Made by a program: the position numbers and the translations under genes. DNA of 64,000 nucleotides from Solen grandis (Eukaryota; Mollusca; Bivalvia; Adapedonta; Solenidae): assembly GCA_021229015.1 (NCBI GenBank), contig CM037789.1, positions 37,365,348 to 37,429,347 on the forward strand. Reading direction: 5' to 3'. A model generated the notes under the pieces. The model had not been told where the DNA came from. It saw only the letters and a program-made list of their open reading frames with translations, and searched no databases. Each line of letters begins with the position of its first letter. Position 1 is the stretch's first letter. This document shows, piece after piece, positions 32,001 through 38,520 of the stretch.

Positions 32001-32833
32001 GCTTTTGTCTGTCAGAGGTGGGTGATTGAACAACACGTCCATTTTCTCAAATTGTGGCCACACTTTGATCACATAGTCTGGATAAAGGTGGGCTTGAATC
32101 TTCTTGTATTCTTCTATACCACAAGGCTGATTTGGACTAATGCCCACACTATCTAACAATGTCTTGGCTTCTTGGCTTTGAAGAAATTTTGCAGATTGTC
32201 TCATCAAATTCCATCGCTTCTTCCAGGCTGTATCGTCCGTTTTATTGAGTTTACATATCCCTACCACAATTGATCGTGCCAAACACATACTGTCGTGAAC
32301 AGTGTCTATCTTTATCATACTTCGTTTGACTTTGGACATGTTCTCAATGCTTAGTGCGATCCAAAATACTTCATTTCGTTCAACTTTTTGTTCTTCCACC
32401 TCCCTCGGGCATAATGACATGTGTCATTTCTAACTGGAGATGCCCGTCATGAATCTCAAACTTGTGGTTGCTTTGTGATACTTTCTCTATTTCGTTCAAC
32501 AGCGTATCTCCTGAAATGTGTGTTGCATTCCCGAATGGAATGTGGATACCAAATGCTAGGTCAGGATGATTTATGGAGATACGAATTTGATCGTTGTCAT
32601 TGACCCGTGCTTCTCTGTATAACTGTTTCACCATGTCATTGAAAAGTTGATGTGTAAATTCAAACGGTTTTTTTATATCTTTCAAATGTAACATCGTACA
32701 CGTGGCCATTCGTTTTAAACTTTCTTGAAGTTCTCTGTGACCGTGGCTGTATGGAATAATATTCCCGTATATCACTCTTGGTCTTTTTTGCAGGTGGCTC
32801 ATCATCATCGCTGCTTTCTTCACTACTCGACAT
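29018..32833 (-). pseudogene. Protein-primed family B DNA polymerase (Polinton POLB), broken
   Basis: Replicates the linear genome from a protein primer. ATG 32833 opens an acidic/basic N-terminus; a break in an A run near 32790 and another near 32400 lead to a 947-codon frame. In that frame: Cys/His-rich zinc-ribbon-like region (about residues 164-272), ExoI FFDFECRFD (~292), ExoII AHNSQGYDAQF (~366), ExoIII YCKSDVDIL (~494), motif A YADICSLYP (~716), motif B KTMLNCLGGK (~898). A further break near 29580 precedes motif C (YFDTD), after which the frame shifts again; the C-terminal CKVKGI region follows before a last break near 29080. Roughly 1270 residues overall, usual for POLB. Confidence 0.92.
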
Positions 32834-32968
32834 CGTTGTGATTATAAGTAAGTGAACAAAGCTTTTTTATACATCTAAGCTCCGCCCACCTGATCTCAGG
32901 CCTATAAAGTGCGGTGTGACCCGTCCACTTCATCACTCTCAAACCTGATTCAGACTGCTCTGTTCAGA
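32834..32968. promoter_or_regulatory. Divergent promoter between polymerase and zinc-knuckle gene
   Basis: TATAAAAAAGC (32861-32871, minus) faces POLB 28 nt upstream of its ATG. CCTATAAAG (TATAAA 32903-32908, plus) faces the zinc-knuckle gene 60 nt upstream of its ATG. A GC-box-like CTCCGCCCACC lies between. The AGGTCA module of the arm genes is absent here. Confidence 0.6.
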
Positions 32969-33505
32969 ATGACCTGCAATACATTTGAGTTCTGGGTGAA
33001 AGGACAACTACAAGCTATCAGTGACAAGCTGATCAGACTAGAAACAGAAAGACAAGTGACATGCTACCGCTGTCAGGAAAAGGGGCATTATGCATCGGCA
33101 TGTACGAAGAAAGCACCTCAAACAGTACGGGTGTGCTACCGTTGTCATGAACCGGGACATTTTGTTTCTAATTGCCCAAAACCTACAGTGTGCTACAGTT
33201 GTCACGAACTAGGCCACTTTGCATCCGCTTGTCCTAAGAAAGGGATGAATAGTACTGTACCTACAGTAAACGCACAGGTGGACAGTGAAATGCAGAAAAT
33301 GGACGTAGTTGAGACAGTGACACAGACGGACAGTGATGCTGAGCTACTAGAGGCTGCCTCTGAGTTGGAGAAACCTACCGTAAAACCCAAGAAACGCAAG
33401 AGAAGCGTCAACACATGCATCGTGTGTCCTGAGCCTCACCCATCAACAAGCAATACAGAGTGTAACCGACCAGCTAAGAAGCGAAAAATGACATTTGAAC
33501 ACTAG
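32969..33505 (+). CDS. CCHC zinc-knuckle protein (Gag nucleocapsid/CNBP-like), 178 aa
   Basis: ATG 32969 was chosen because a GTG 60 nt upstream in the same frame lies immediately downstream of the TATA box, where it would hardly be in the mRNA. A short helical N-terminus (FEFWVKGQLQAISDKL) precedes three C-x2-C-x4-H-x4-C knuckles: CYRCQEKGHYASAC, CYRCHEPGHFVSNC and CYSCHELGHFASAC. An acidic linker and a basic nuclear-localisation-like KPKKRKRSV follow; a last CIVCPEPHPSTSNTEC may be a degenerate knuckle. It should bind single-stranded nucleic acid. Intact, unlike most neighbours. AATAAA at 33600 serves as its 3' signal. Confidence 0.8.
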   Translation: MTCNTFEFWVKGQLQAISDKLIRLETERQVTCYRCQEKGHYASACTKKAPQTVRVCYRCHEPGHFVSNCPKPTVCYSCHELGHFASACPKKGMNSTVPTVNAQVDSEMQKMDVVETVTQTDSDAELLEAASELEKPTVKPKKRKRSVNTCIVCPEPHPSTSNTECNRPAKKRKMTFEH

Positions 33506-33599
33506 ACTTGAAAAAAAAACAAAGTTGTGTTATGTTCATTATTTGCTGTATGACGCACGTTTAATTCATTGTTACTGACACATGTTTGTTGTTAAACAC

Positions 33600-33605
33600 A
33601 ATAAA
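33600..33605 (+). terminator. Poly(A) signal of the zinc-knuckle gene
   Basis: AATAAA followed by an A run, 95 nt after the stop codon at 33505. No histone-type hairpin exists on this strand here. Confidence 0.55.
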
Positions 33606-33655
33606 AAAAAATCATATGACAATTGTATTAGTTATCCTTTCTACATCATTGTAAT

Positions 33656-33671
33656 GGTCCTGAAAAGGACC
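33656..33671 (-). terminator. Histone-type mRNA 3' stem-loop with compensatory base change
   Basis: Minus strand GGTCCT-TTTC-AGGACC: relative to the other copies one C-G pair has become T-A on both sides. GTAGAAAGGATAAC follows about 20 nt later. It starts 20 nt after the stop of 33691-33906. Confidence 0.7.
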
Positions 33672-33690
33672 GTTATTTATTGAGAAGTGT

Positions 33691-33906
33691 CTAGCACTCA
33701 CTCAAATACAAATACCGCCAGTAATGCCTGCTGGCTTCTGGATATGCCAGGTAAAACCCTGACAAATCCGGGTACAATGGCAAAGGGGGTAAACTCGGGT
33801 ACAAGTTGACACCCTCTTCCTTTATACCCTCTTCCTTGACTTCTACTTTCTTCTCCTTTCGTAACGCCTTCCTTGCACGTCGGAATAACTTACGAAGGAA
33901 ATTCAT
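33691..33906 (-). CDS. Small basic protein with two LYPxL late-domain motifs, 71 aa
   Basis: ATG 33906 is preferred: the open frame extends upstream without an ATG into the promoter, and a TATA box (33941-33946, minus) lies 35 nt before it. N-terminus is strongly basic (MNFLRKLFRRARKALRKEKK), then a short acidic stretch, then NLYPSLPPLPLYPDLSG with two LYPxL motifs, the type of late domain that recruits ALIX in retroviruses. The C-terminus is Tyr/Trp-rich. A role in ESCRT-mediated egress is inference. A histone-type stem-loop follows. Confidence 0.6.
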   Translation of the reverse strand: MNFLRKLFRRARKALRKEKKVEVKEEGIKEEGVNLYPSLPPLPLYPDLSGFYLAYPEASRHYWRYLYLSEC

Positions 33907-33940
33907 GGTGAAGAATGAATACATACACAGCATTACACAA

Positions 33941-34108
33941 TTTATAGTCAAGAAAAAGTAGGTTAGTAGGTCAATCCACCCCAAAATGTCAAGGCCGAAG
34001 ACAATGCTATCTAACTCAGGTCAAGGTCGAACTTGATTTATTGGATGAAAAAATAACGTTCTTGGTGTGCGCCAACACAAGAAAGTAGGTCAATCCGGTA
34101 CTATAAAA
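33941..34108. promoter_or_regulatory. Promoter module 3, divergent
   Basis: TATAAA (33941-33946, minus) and TATAAAA (34102-34108, plus) face outward to the genes at 33906 and 34149. Between them, in the same order as modules 1 and 2: two AGTAGGT(CA) sites, TGTCAAGGCCGAAGACAATGC, AGGTCAAGGTCGAAC, ATTGGATG, AACGTTC, TTGGTGT and AGTAGGTCAATCC. Confidence 0.65.
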
Positions 34109-34148
34109 CAGTGCACATACTCTATACTTTATTATTCATGATTGAAAC

Positions 34149-34487
34149 ATGAGACCGTACACACGTAGGTCCACCCCAGACTTGCTAAAATTGTTCCTCG
34201 ACAGTCCCAGCTATGAGGAACAAGAGAGCGACCCAGACAGCTATCACGACCAAGTTGATGTGTATGATCTATATGTCACTCTTACAAAAAGGGGAGATCT
34301 CCCTAATTACCTGTCAGTTACCTTTGAAGATGTACCATCTACCCTACTACAGGGATCGGGAGACAGCCTGAACTTCATAGGTGACAAGGATCTAACCCGT
34401 TGTCATTTGCATCTCCTTGCAGGATGGATGAAGAGATATGTCATGGGATGGGACTGTCAAACGTGTGGTATAGACCACAATATGTGA
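34149..34487 (+). CDS. Rightmost accessory protein, 112 aa, unknown
   Basis: Intact frame from ATG 34149, 41 nt downstream of TATAAAA. Basic start (MRPYTRRSTPDLLKLFLD), a strongly acidic stretch (EEQESDPDSYHDQVDVYDL), then a mixed helical C-terminal half ending CQTCGIDHNM. A pair C-x2-C near the end is too little for a zinc finger. No family recognised. It is followed 49 nt later by the TIR-borne histone-type stem-loop, mirroring the leftmost gene. Confidence 0.6.
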   Translation: MRPYTRRSTPDLLKLFLDSPSYEEQESDPDSYHDQVDVYDLYVTLTKRGDLPNYLSVTFEDVPSTLLQGSGDSLNFIGDKDLTRCHLHLLAGWMKRYVMGWDCQTCGIDHNM

Positions 34488-34524
34488 TGGGACTGTACAA
34501 CATGTGGTATGGACCACAATTCAT

Positions 34525-34799
34525 AAGAAACAAAACGGCCCTTTTCAGGGCCAACCCAAATGTCTCGAAAGGACATTTTTGCAATTGTCAATGTTAAGAT
34601 GTGGTCCTCCTTTAAGACATAAATCTGTTTTCATATAGAGTACCATTCGGTACTATAGATTCTGTTTTCATATAGAGTACCATTCGGTACTATAGATTCG
34701 GTACCATAAGTACCAAAAAAAAAAAAATTTATGGTACCACGGTACCATAAAAAAAATAATTTATGGTACCTTGGTACCATAGTGCCACCCTATCCTACT
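34525..34799 (-). repeat. Right terminal inverted repeat of the Polinton
   Basis: Near-perfect inverted copy of 17770-18042. Same order from the end: GGTACC palindromes with A/T runs, two tandem 37-bp units, then the stem-loop. Differences are limited to a few substitutions and homopolymer lengths. Confidence 0.92.
34537..34552 (+). terminator. Histone-type mRNA 3' stem-loop, rightmost gene
   Basis: GGCCCT-TTTC-AGGGCC preceded by CAAAAC and followed by AACCCAAATGTCTCGAAAGG. It lies within the right TIR, 49 nt after the stop of the rightmost gene. Confidence 0.7.
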
Positions 34800-34805
34800 C
34801 TCAGA
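34800..34805. repeat. Right target-site duplication of the Polinton (CTCAGA)
   Basis: Direct copy of 17764-17769, immediately outside the right TIR. Confidence 0.85.
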
Positions 34806-35417
34806 TGGTTAACAAAAAGGGCGACCGCTGCCTTAATAATAATGAGCACCAAATACATTATTCCCCATAAGGCTACACTGTCCCTACTTAAACCTGCTAC
34901 AACGGGGTGTACCTCGAGCAATGCCGTATTCTGACTGACTCAACACGGCTTCCGAGCCGGTATTTAAAGTAAATCTCGATTCCCGCAAAATTTGATCAAA
35001 ACTTGATCGGATGACGTCATTTGATCGCTGATCGGTGTACATGGATCGAAAACGCACCAAAAATGAATCGAAGATGTTCGAGAATTGATCAAATATTGAT
35101 CAAGAACGATAAGCCGATAAAATAACGTCATGCTGGAGACCAAGTTGTAAACTAGAAAGATATACACTGACTGCTATATAAAATATATGAATTGACCATT
35201 TTTACACACCGTAGTAACAATTTTACTTTAAGATATCATTTTCCCACGGTCTTGTTGTTGTATTCCCAGGAGAAATTCCCAGAAATCAATAGTAAAAATG
35301 GTTGACAGTAAACAAAGTTGCAGCACATGCCTGACAACAAATGAGTTGTTTCGCATAAGAAAATGGATTATTTAGCATAAATTAATCAAGGTACGATTGC
35401 AAAATAATGCAGAGTTA
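34806..35417. other. Intergenic stretch with clustered TGATC motifs, no gene seen
   Basis: No coding potential recognised. Between 34990 and 35110 the word TGATC or GATCA recurs about eight times, together with one TGACGTCA at 35011-35018. The rest is AT-rich host sequence. Confidence 0.4.
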
Positions 35418-35475
35418 ACTTCTGTAGCCGGGTACAGGTATTTGGTGATAAATCAATAGGCAATAAGACATGAGT

Positions 35476-35547
35476 GTCTCGATAGCTCAGTGGTAGAGCG
35501 CAGGAACGGTAGTCCTGAGGCCCTGGGTTCGAGTCCCGGTCGAGCCA
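35476..35547 (+). tRNA. tRNA-like gene in the 5' LTR (anticodon position reads GGT)
   Basis: 72 bases fold as a full cloverleaf: acceptor GTCTCGA/TCGAGCC with one T-C mismatch, D arm GCTC/GAGC, anticodon stem CAGGA/TCCTG with loop ACGGTAG, T arm CTGGG/CCCGG with loop TTCGAGT. The anticodon triplet would be GGT (Thr), but position 33 is C instead of the near-invariant T, so it is probably a promoter-active tRNA relic rather than a working tRNA. A box and B box are intact. Confidence 0.6.
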
Positions 35548-35733
35548 TGATTTTTTCACCACCTGTTACATTTGGCGCCCAACGTAAATAACCCACAGTT
35601 GTAGAAGGGATGGCACCCTTAGAAAGTCCCACAGACGTTCAAACTCCAGGAATCTGAGGACAGATTCTTGAAAGAAGGGGGTGTATGTAGTAGAGGTATA
35701 AAATGGCACTTATACTATCTTGCCATAGAGCTA

Positions 35734-35806
35734 GCTTTTGTGGCGACGTGGTAGAGTGTCCGATTTGCATACCGAGGGTCCCGAGTTCGATACCAGCTCG
35801 GGGCAG
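35734..35806 (+). tRNA. Degenerate tRNA-like sequence in the middle LTR
   Basis: A-box-like TGGCGACGTGGTAGAGTG and B-box-like GAGTTCGATACC at normal spacing, with TTTGCAT where an anticodon loop would be. Anticodon and T stems do not pair properly; instead CCCGAG/CTCGGG forms a larger hairpin. Most likely an RNA polymerase III promoter relic inside the LTR, derived from a tRNA different from that of the outer LTRs. Confidence 0.4.
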
Positions 35807-36002
35807 TAGGATTTTACTTGGTTACATTTGGCGCCCAACGTAAATAACCTACTGTTTGATATGGCTACTGCTTCGGCACCTCAAGAACTTTTCACAATGT
35901 TCTTTGTCTCAAAGAATTCGGGACGAATTCTAAATTTGGAGGGGGAATATGTAGCCGGGTACAGGTATTTGGTGATAAATCAATAGGCAATAAGACATGA
36001 GT

Positions 36003-36074
36003 GTCTCGATAGCTCAGTGGTAGAGCGCAGGAACGGTAGTCCTGAGGCCCTGGGTTCGAGTCCCGGTCGAGCCA
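36003..36074 (+). tRNA. tRNA-like gene in the 3' LTR (second identical copy)
   Basis: Identical to 35476-35547, offset 527 bp, as expected for the 3' LTR of the same element. Confidence 0.6.
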
Positions 36075-36299
36075 TGATTTTTTCACCACCTGTTACACTT
36101 CTAACACTTGTAGTAAACAAAACGAGTGAATAAAAGTAATGTCTACATCTTCAAACACCGTAATAATGGAAGAACTTTGGACTCGAATTCACTCGAAACC
36201 AAAACATATCAATATTCACTTTTCATTTACTCGAGTACTCCTCCCAGCTTGAATTACAAGAAACATGTTCCTTAGTAGATGATTGTCTGAAACAGCGTG

Positions 36300-36440
36300 A
36301 AAGAAAAGTTGGGCGGGATGGTGCCGTGATCCAGTTCCCGACAGCGGATCCGAAGGTTGTGGGTTCGAACCCCGGTTGGGGCATGGATTTTCATTACCTT
36401 CCAAGACGCAAAGTACTGGTTCTACCATGAACCGTCGACA
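36300..36440 (+). mobile_element. tRNA-derived SINE fragment
   Basis: GGGCGGGATGGTGCCGTGAT acts as an A-box-like region and GTGGGTTCGAACCCCGGTT as a B box, followed by GGGGCATGG and a body with GTACTGGTTCTACC. This is the usual head of mollusc tRNA-derived SINEs. The tail is not clear. Confidence 0.45.
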
Positions 36441-36808
36441 GGGATTAGCATAAGTTGTAAGAGAAATATGTTTAAATTAGTAAGCAGTGATGCAAAGTTC
36501 GTCATTTTGAAAGGCAGTCATGTATAATGTCTGGTATAATGACACATTTTTGTAAATTGTATCGCTTTAGCCGTTAAGTAAATAATATTTCAATATACCT
36601 TTCCACTGCCTTCCTTGTGTGGTCAACAGCTGACACCCCCCCCCCCCCCCCTCAATCTTAGAAAAAGAAAGCTTCTAGAAATACAAAAGAAAAAAAAAAC
36701 AAATAAAAAATTTTAAATTTAAAAAAAAAAAAAACCAAAAAACTGTTATAAGTGTAGTCTAGCTTAAAACAAGACTGCAATTCAAAAGCAATATTAAGAC
36801 CATTATCA
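36441..36808. other. AT-rich stretch with homopolymer runs, no gene seen
   Basis: Contains a C run of about 16 (36636-36651) and long A runs (36690-36735). No open frame of interest. Confidence 0.4.
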
Positions 36809-37045
36809 TCGTTGATTCAACGTTGACAATAGACCTTCGTATTCGTTCATCGTTGATTCAACGTTGACAATAGACCTTCGTATTCGTTTATCGTTGATTC
36901 AACGTTGACAATAGACCTTCGTATTCGTTTATCGTTGGTATTGGTTGAACAACGTCACAACCTAATTTCAACGTTGACAATAGACCTTCGTATTCGTTTA
37001 TCGTTGACTATTGGTTGAACAACGTCACAACCTAATTTCAACGTT
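36809..37045. repeat. Tandem repeat with unit containing CGTTGACAATAGACC
   Basis: Three units of about 42-50 bp (each with ATTCAACGTTGACAATAG and CCTTCGTATTCGTT), then two longer units that insert GGTTGAACAACGTCACAACC. Units are nearly identical, so expansion is recent. The palindromic AACGTT recurs throughout. Confidence 0.75.
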
Positions 37046-37704
37046 GGAACAACGTTGTGTGCTGCTGGATCATCTTCCCTTGAAATGAGTGTAGGATACC
37101 AACTCTTCGCGTTGATACATGTTTCCGTTTTTCTTCTTTGTTCTAAGTTCAAACCGTATGTTCAAACATGAAGCTGGTTAGTAATGTGTTATATCCAGAT
37201 GCCAGAATAATTAGTCATTTACTTCATATTTGATCGAAGTTCAACCCGAGTTCAAACGTGACGCAGGTAAGAGTAGAGGTCTTCACTATTATATTATCTG
37301 AATTCGCTTTGAATTGAGAAAAAAAAATCCGATGGGAAGATAGGATCATGCAACACTTTACTTAATTTTACAATTCCTTTGATGTTCATCTTGATCAGTA
37401 AACTAGATCTATAAACATTCGCGTTTTTTTTTGTTGTTGTTTTTTTGTTTATTGCTTCCGCCTTACAGAAGTCGAACATCCACGACGTCGATATTTTCTA
37501 AATGACCATTAATATATATTGTTTATTTTCAGAAGACGACAGAGCAATTTTGCGCATTAATAAAATATAGTTAATGCTCATTTAGGTGTATTTACCACTT
37601 TCAATGCTCGTATAGTTTACACCGCGAAAATTTGATTTCCGTAAAATAAAACTCATACTAAGGTAGTTATGAAGATGATTTGCATGCAGTGCAAGATCCT
37701 CGTT
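37046..37704. other. Host intergenic sequence, no gene seen
   Basis: AT-rich, with poly-T runs (37424-37447). No supported open frame, RNA gene or repeat family. Confidence 0.4.
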
Positions 37705-37850
37705 TTTTTCTCGTCAGGATAAAACTTCTTAAATTGTGTGATTCCCATTGTTTATATTTTGTGGAAATATATCAGCCATGAGCGAACTTAGCCGAGACAT
37801 TTTGGCGATAAACATTGTCATCATTATTACTAAAAGGACAAATTACTTGA

Positions 37851-38030
37851 ATATTTCATAAAAAAGGAAGGCAACATGCGTAACAAACTTATTTAAAGAT
37901 TTAAGTTTCACTTGAGGCTAATTATTGTTGGTGGAATTGGGTCTTTTCTTTTTTGTTAGTTTATTTGTCAAGTAAGAAGAATTTATACGGTATAGTTTTA
38001 AACGAATTTGGTATGGTCTACTTTCTTTAT
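37851..38030 (+). repeat. 180-bp segment, copy 1 (copy 2 at 39840-40017)
   Basis: Shares AAAAAAGGAAGGC, ATTATTGTTGGTGGAATTGG and CGAATTTGGTATGGTC with 39840-40017 over its whole length, in direct orientation. Copy 2 lies inside the foldback element at 39745-40105. Confidence 0.7.
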
Positions 38031-38178
38031 AAGACACGTTTTGTTTGCATATTTTCAGTTCATTTATTTTTAAACAAGGACCCCCCCCCCTCCCCTCCCC
38101 TCCTCCCGTAAATGATCCCTTCTTCATTAACATATTGATTTGAAATAAAAATGAAGACAAATTTCATCCGCATTTTTT

Positions 38179-38520
38179 AGCTCACCTGAGCATGAAGTGC
38201 TCAAGGTGAGCTCTTGTGGTCAGCCACTGTCCGTCGTACTTCCGTCCGTCCGTCAACATTTTCTTGTGTTCGCTCTAGGATCTTCATTTCTTCAGCAATC
38301 TTCTTCAAACTTTATGACAATTTTCATAGCCATAATGTCTCGGCTACGTTCGATCATGGCTGATATCTTCCCATTGGCCCAAGCCAGATTTCACTTTGTG
38401 TATACTTAAATATCTTCATTTCTGAAACAATCTTCTTCAAACTTAATGAAACTGTTTATAGCCATAATGTCTCGGCTAAGTTCGATCATGGCTGATATCT
38501 TCCCATTAGGTCGAGTAATG
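38179..38520 (+). repeat. Mollusc AGCTCACCTGAGC repeat, short variant
   Basis: Palindromic head AGCTCACCTGAGC...GTGCTCAAGGTGAGCT (38179-38212) followed by two ~140-bp units, each with CAATCTTCTTCAAACTT and CATAATGTCTCGGCTA. The same head with different tandem units opens the repeat at 52722. Confidence 0.6.

Larger units (their letters stand above)
17770..34799. mobile_element. Complete Maverick/Polinton (adintovirus-like element)
   Basis: 17,030 bp bounded by inverted repeats starting AGTAGTATAGGGTGGCAC (left) and AGTAGGATAGGGTGGCAC (right, reverse strand), with a CTCAGA duplication outside. It encodes the full Polinton set: protein-primed PolB, integrase with chromodomain, packaging ATPase, adenain-like protease, double jelly-roll major capsid protein and a probable minor capsid protein. 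Core genes run leftward from 32833 to 20455. Small accessory genes fill both arms. Nearly all larger genes carry single-base frame breaks, so this copy is probably not functional as assembled. The near-identity of its TIRs and the intact duplication argue for a recent insertion. Confidence 0.95.
35423..36097 (+). mobile_element. TRIM-type LTR element with three tRNA-bearing LTRs
   Basis: Two 148-bp LTRs (35423-35570 and 35950-36097), identical base for base, start TGTAGCCGGG and end CTGTTACA. A different 141-bp LTR (35686-35826, TGTAGTAGAGG...GGTTACA) lies between them. After the first two LTRs comes a primer-binding-site-like TTTGGCGCCCAACGTAAAT; before the second and third comes a purine tract (AAGAAGGGGGTG; GGAGGGGGAATA). 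CTTC (or ACTTC) is duplicated at 35419-35422 and 36098-36101. No protein is encoded, so it is non-autonomous and depends on a Gypsy-like partner. Identical outer LTRs mean a recent insertion. Confidence 0.8.

Noticed and set aside
32909..32968. GTG start 60 nt upstream for the zinc-knuckle protein
   Set aside because: It abuts the TATA box and would not be in the transcript; eukaryotic translation should start at ATG 32969.
33907..33984. N-terminal transmembrane extension of the LYPxL protein (MGWIDLLTYFFLT...)
   Set aside because: It begins at a TTG in the promoter module and includes the TATA box; the apparent membrane segment is promoter sequence.
35892..36428. Minus-strand frames with DSNPGP / RGSNPQPSD
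   Set aside because: This is the usual antisense translation of tRNA B boxes in the TRIM LTR and SINE, not protein coding.
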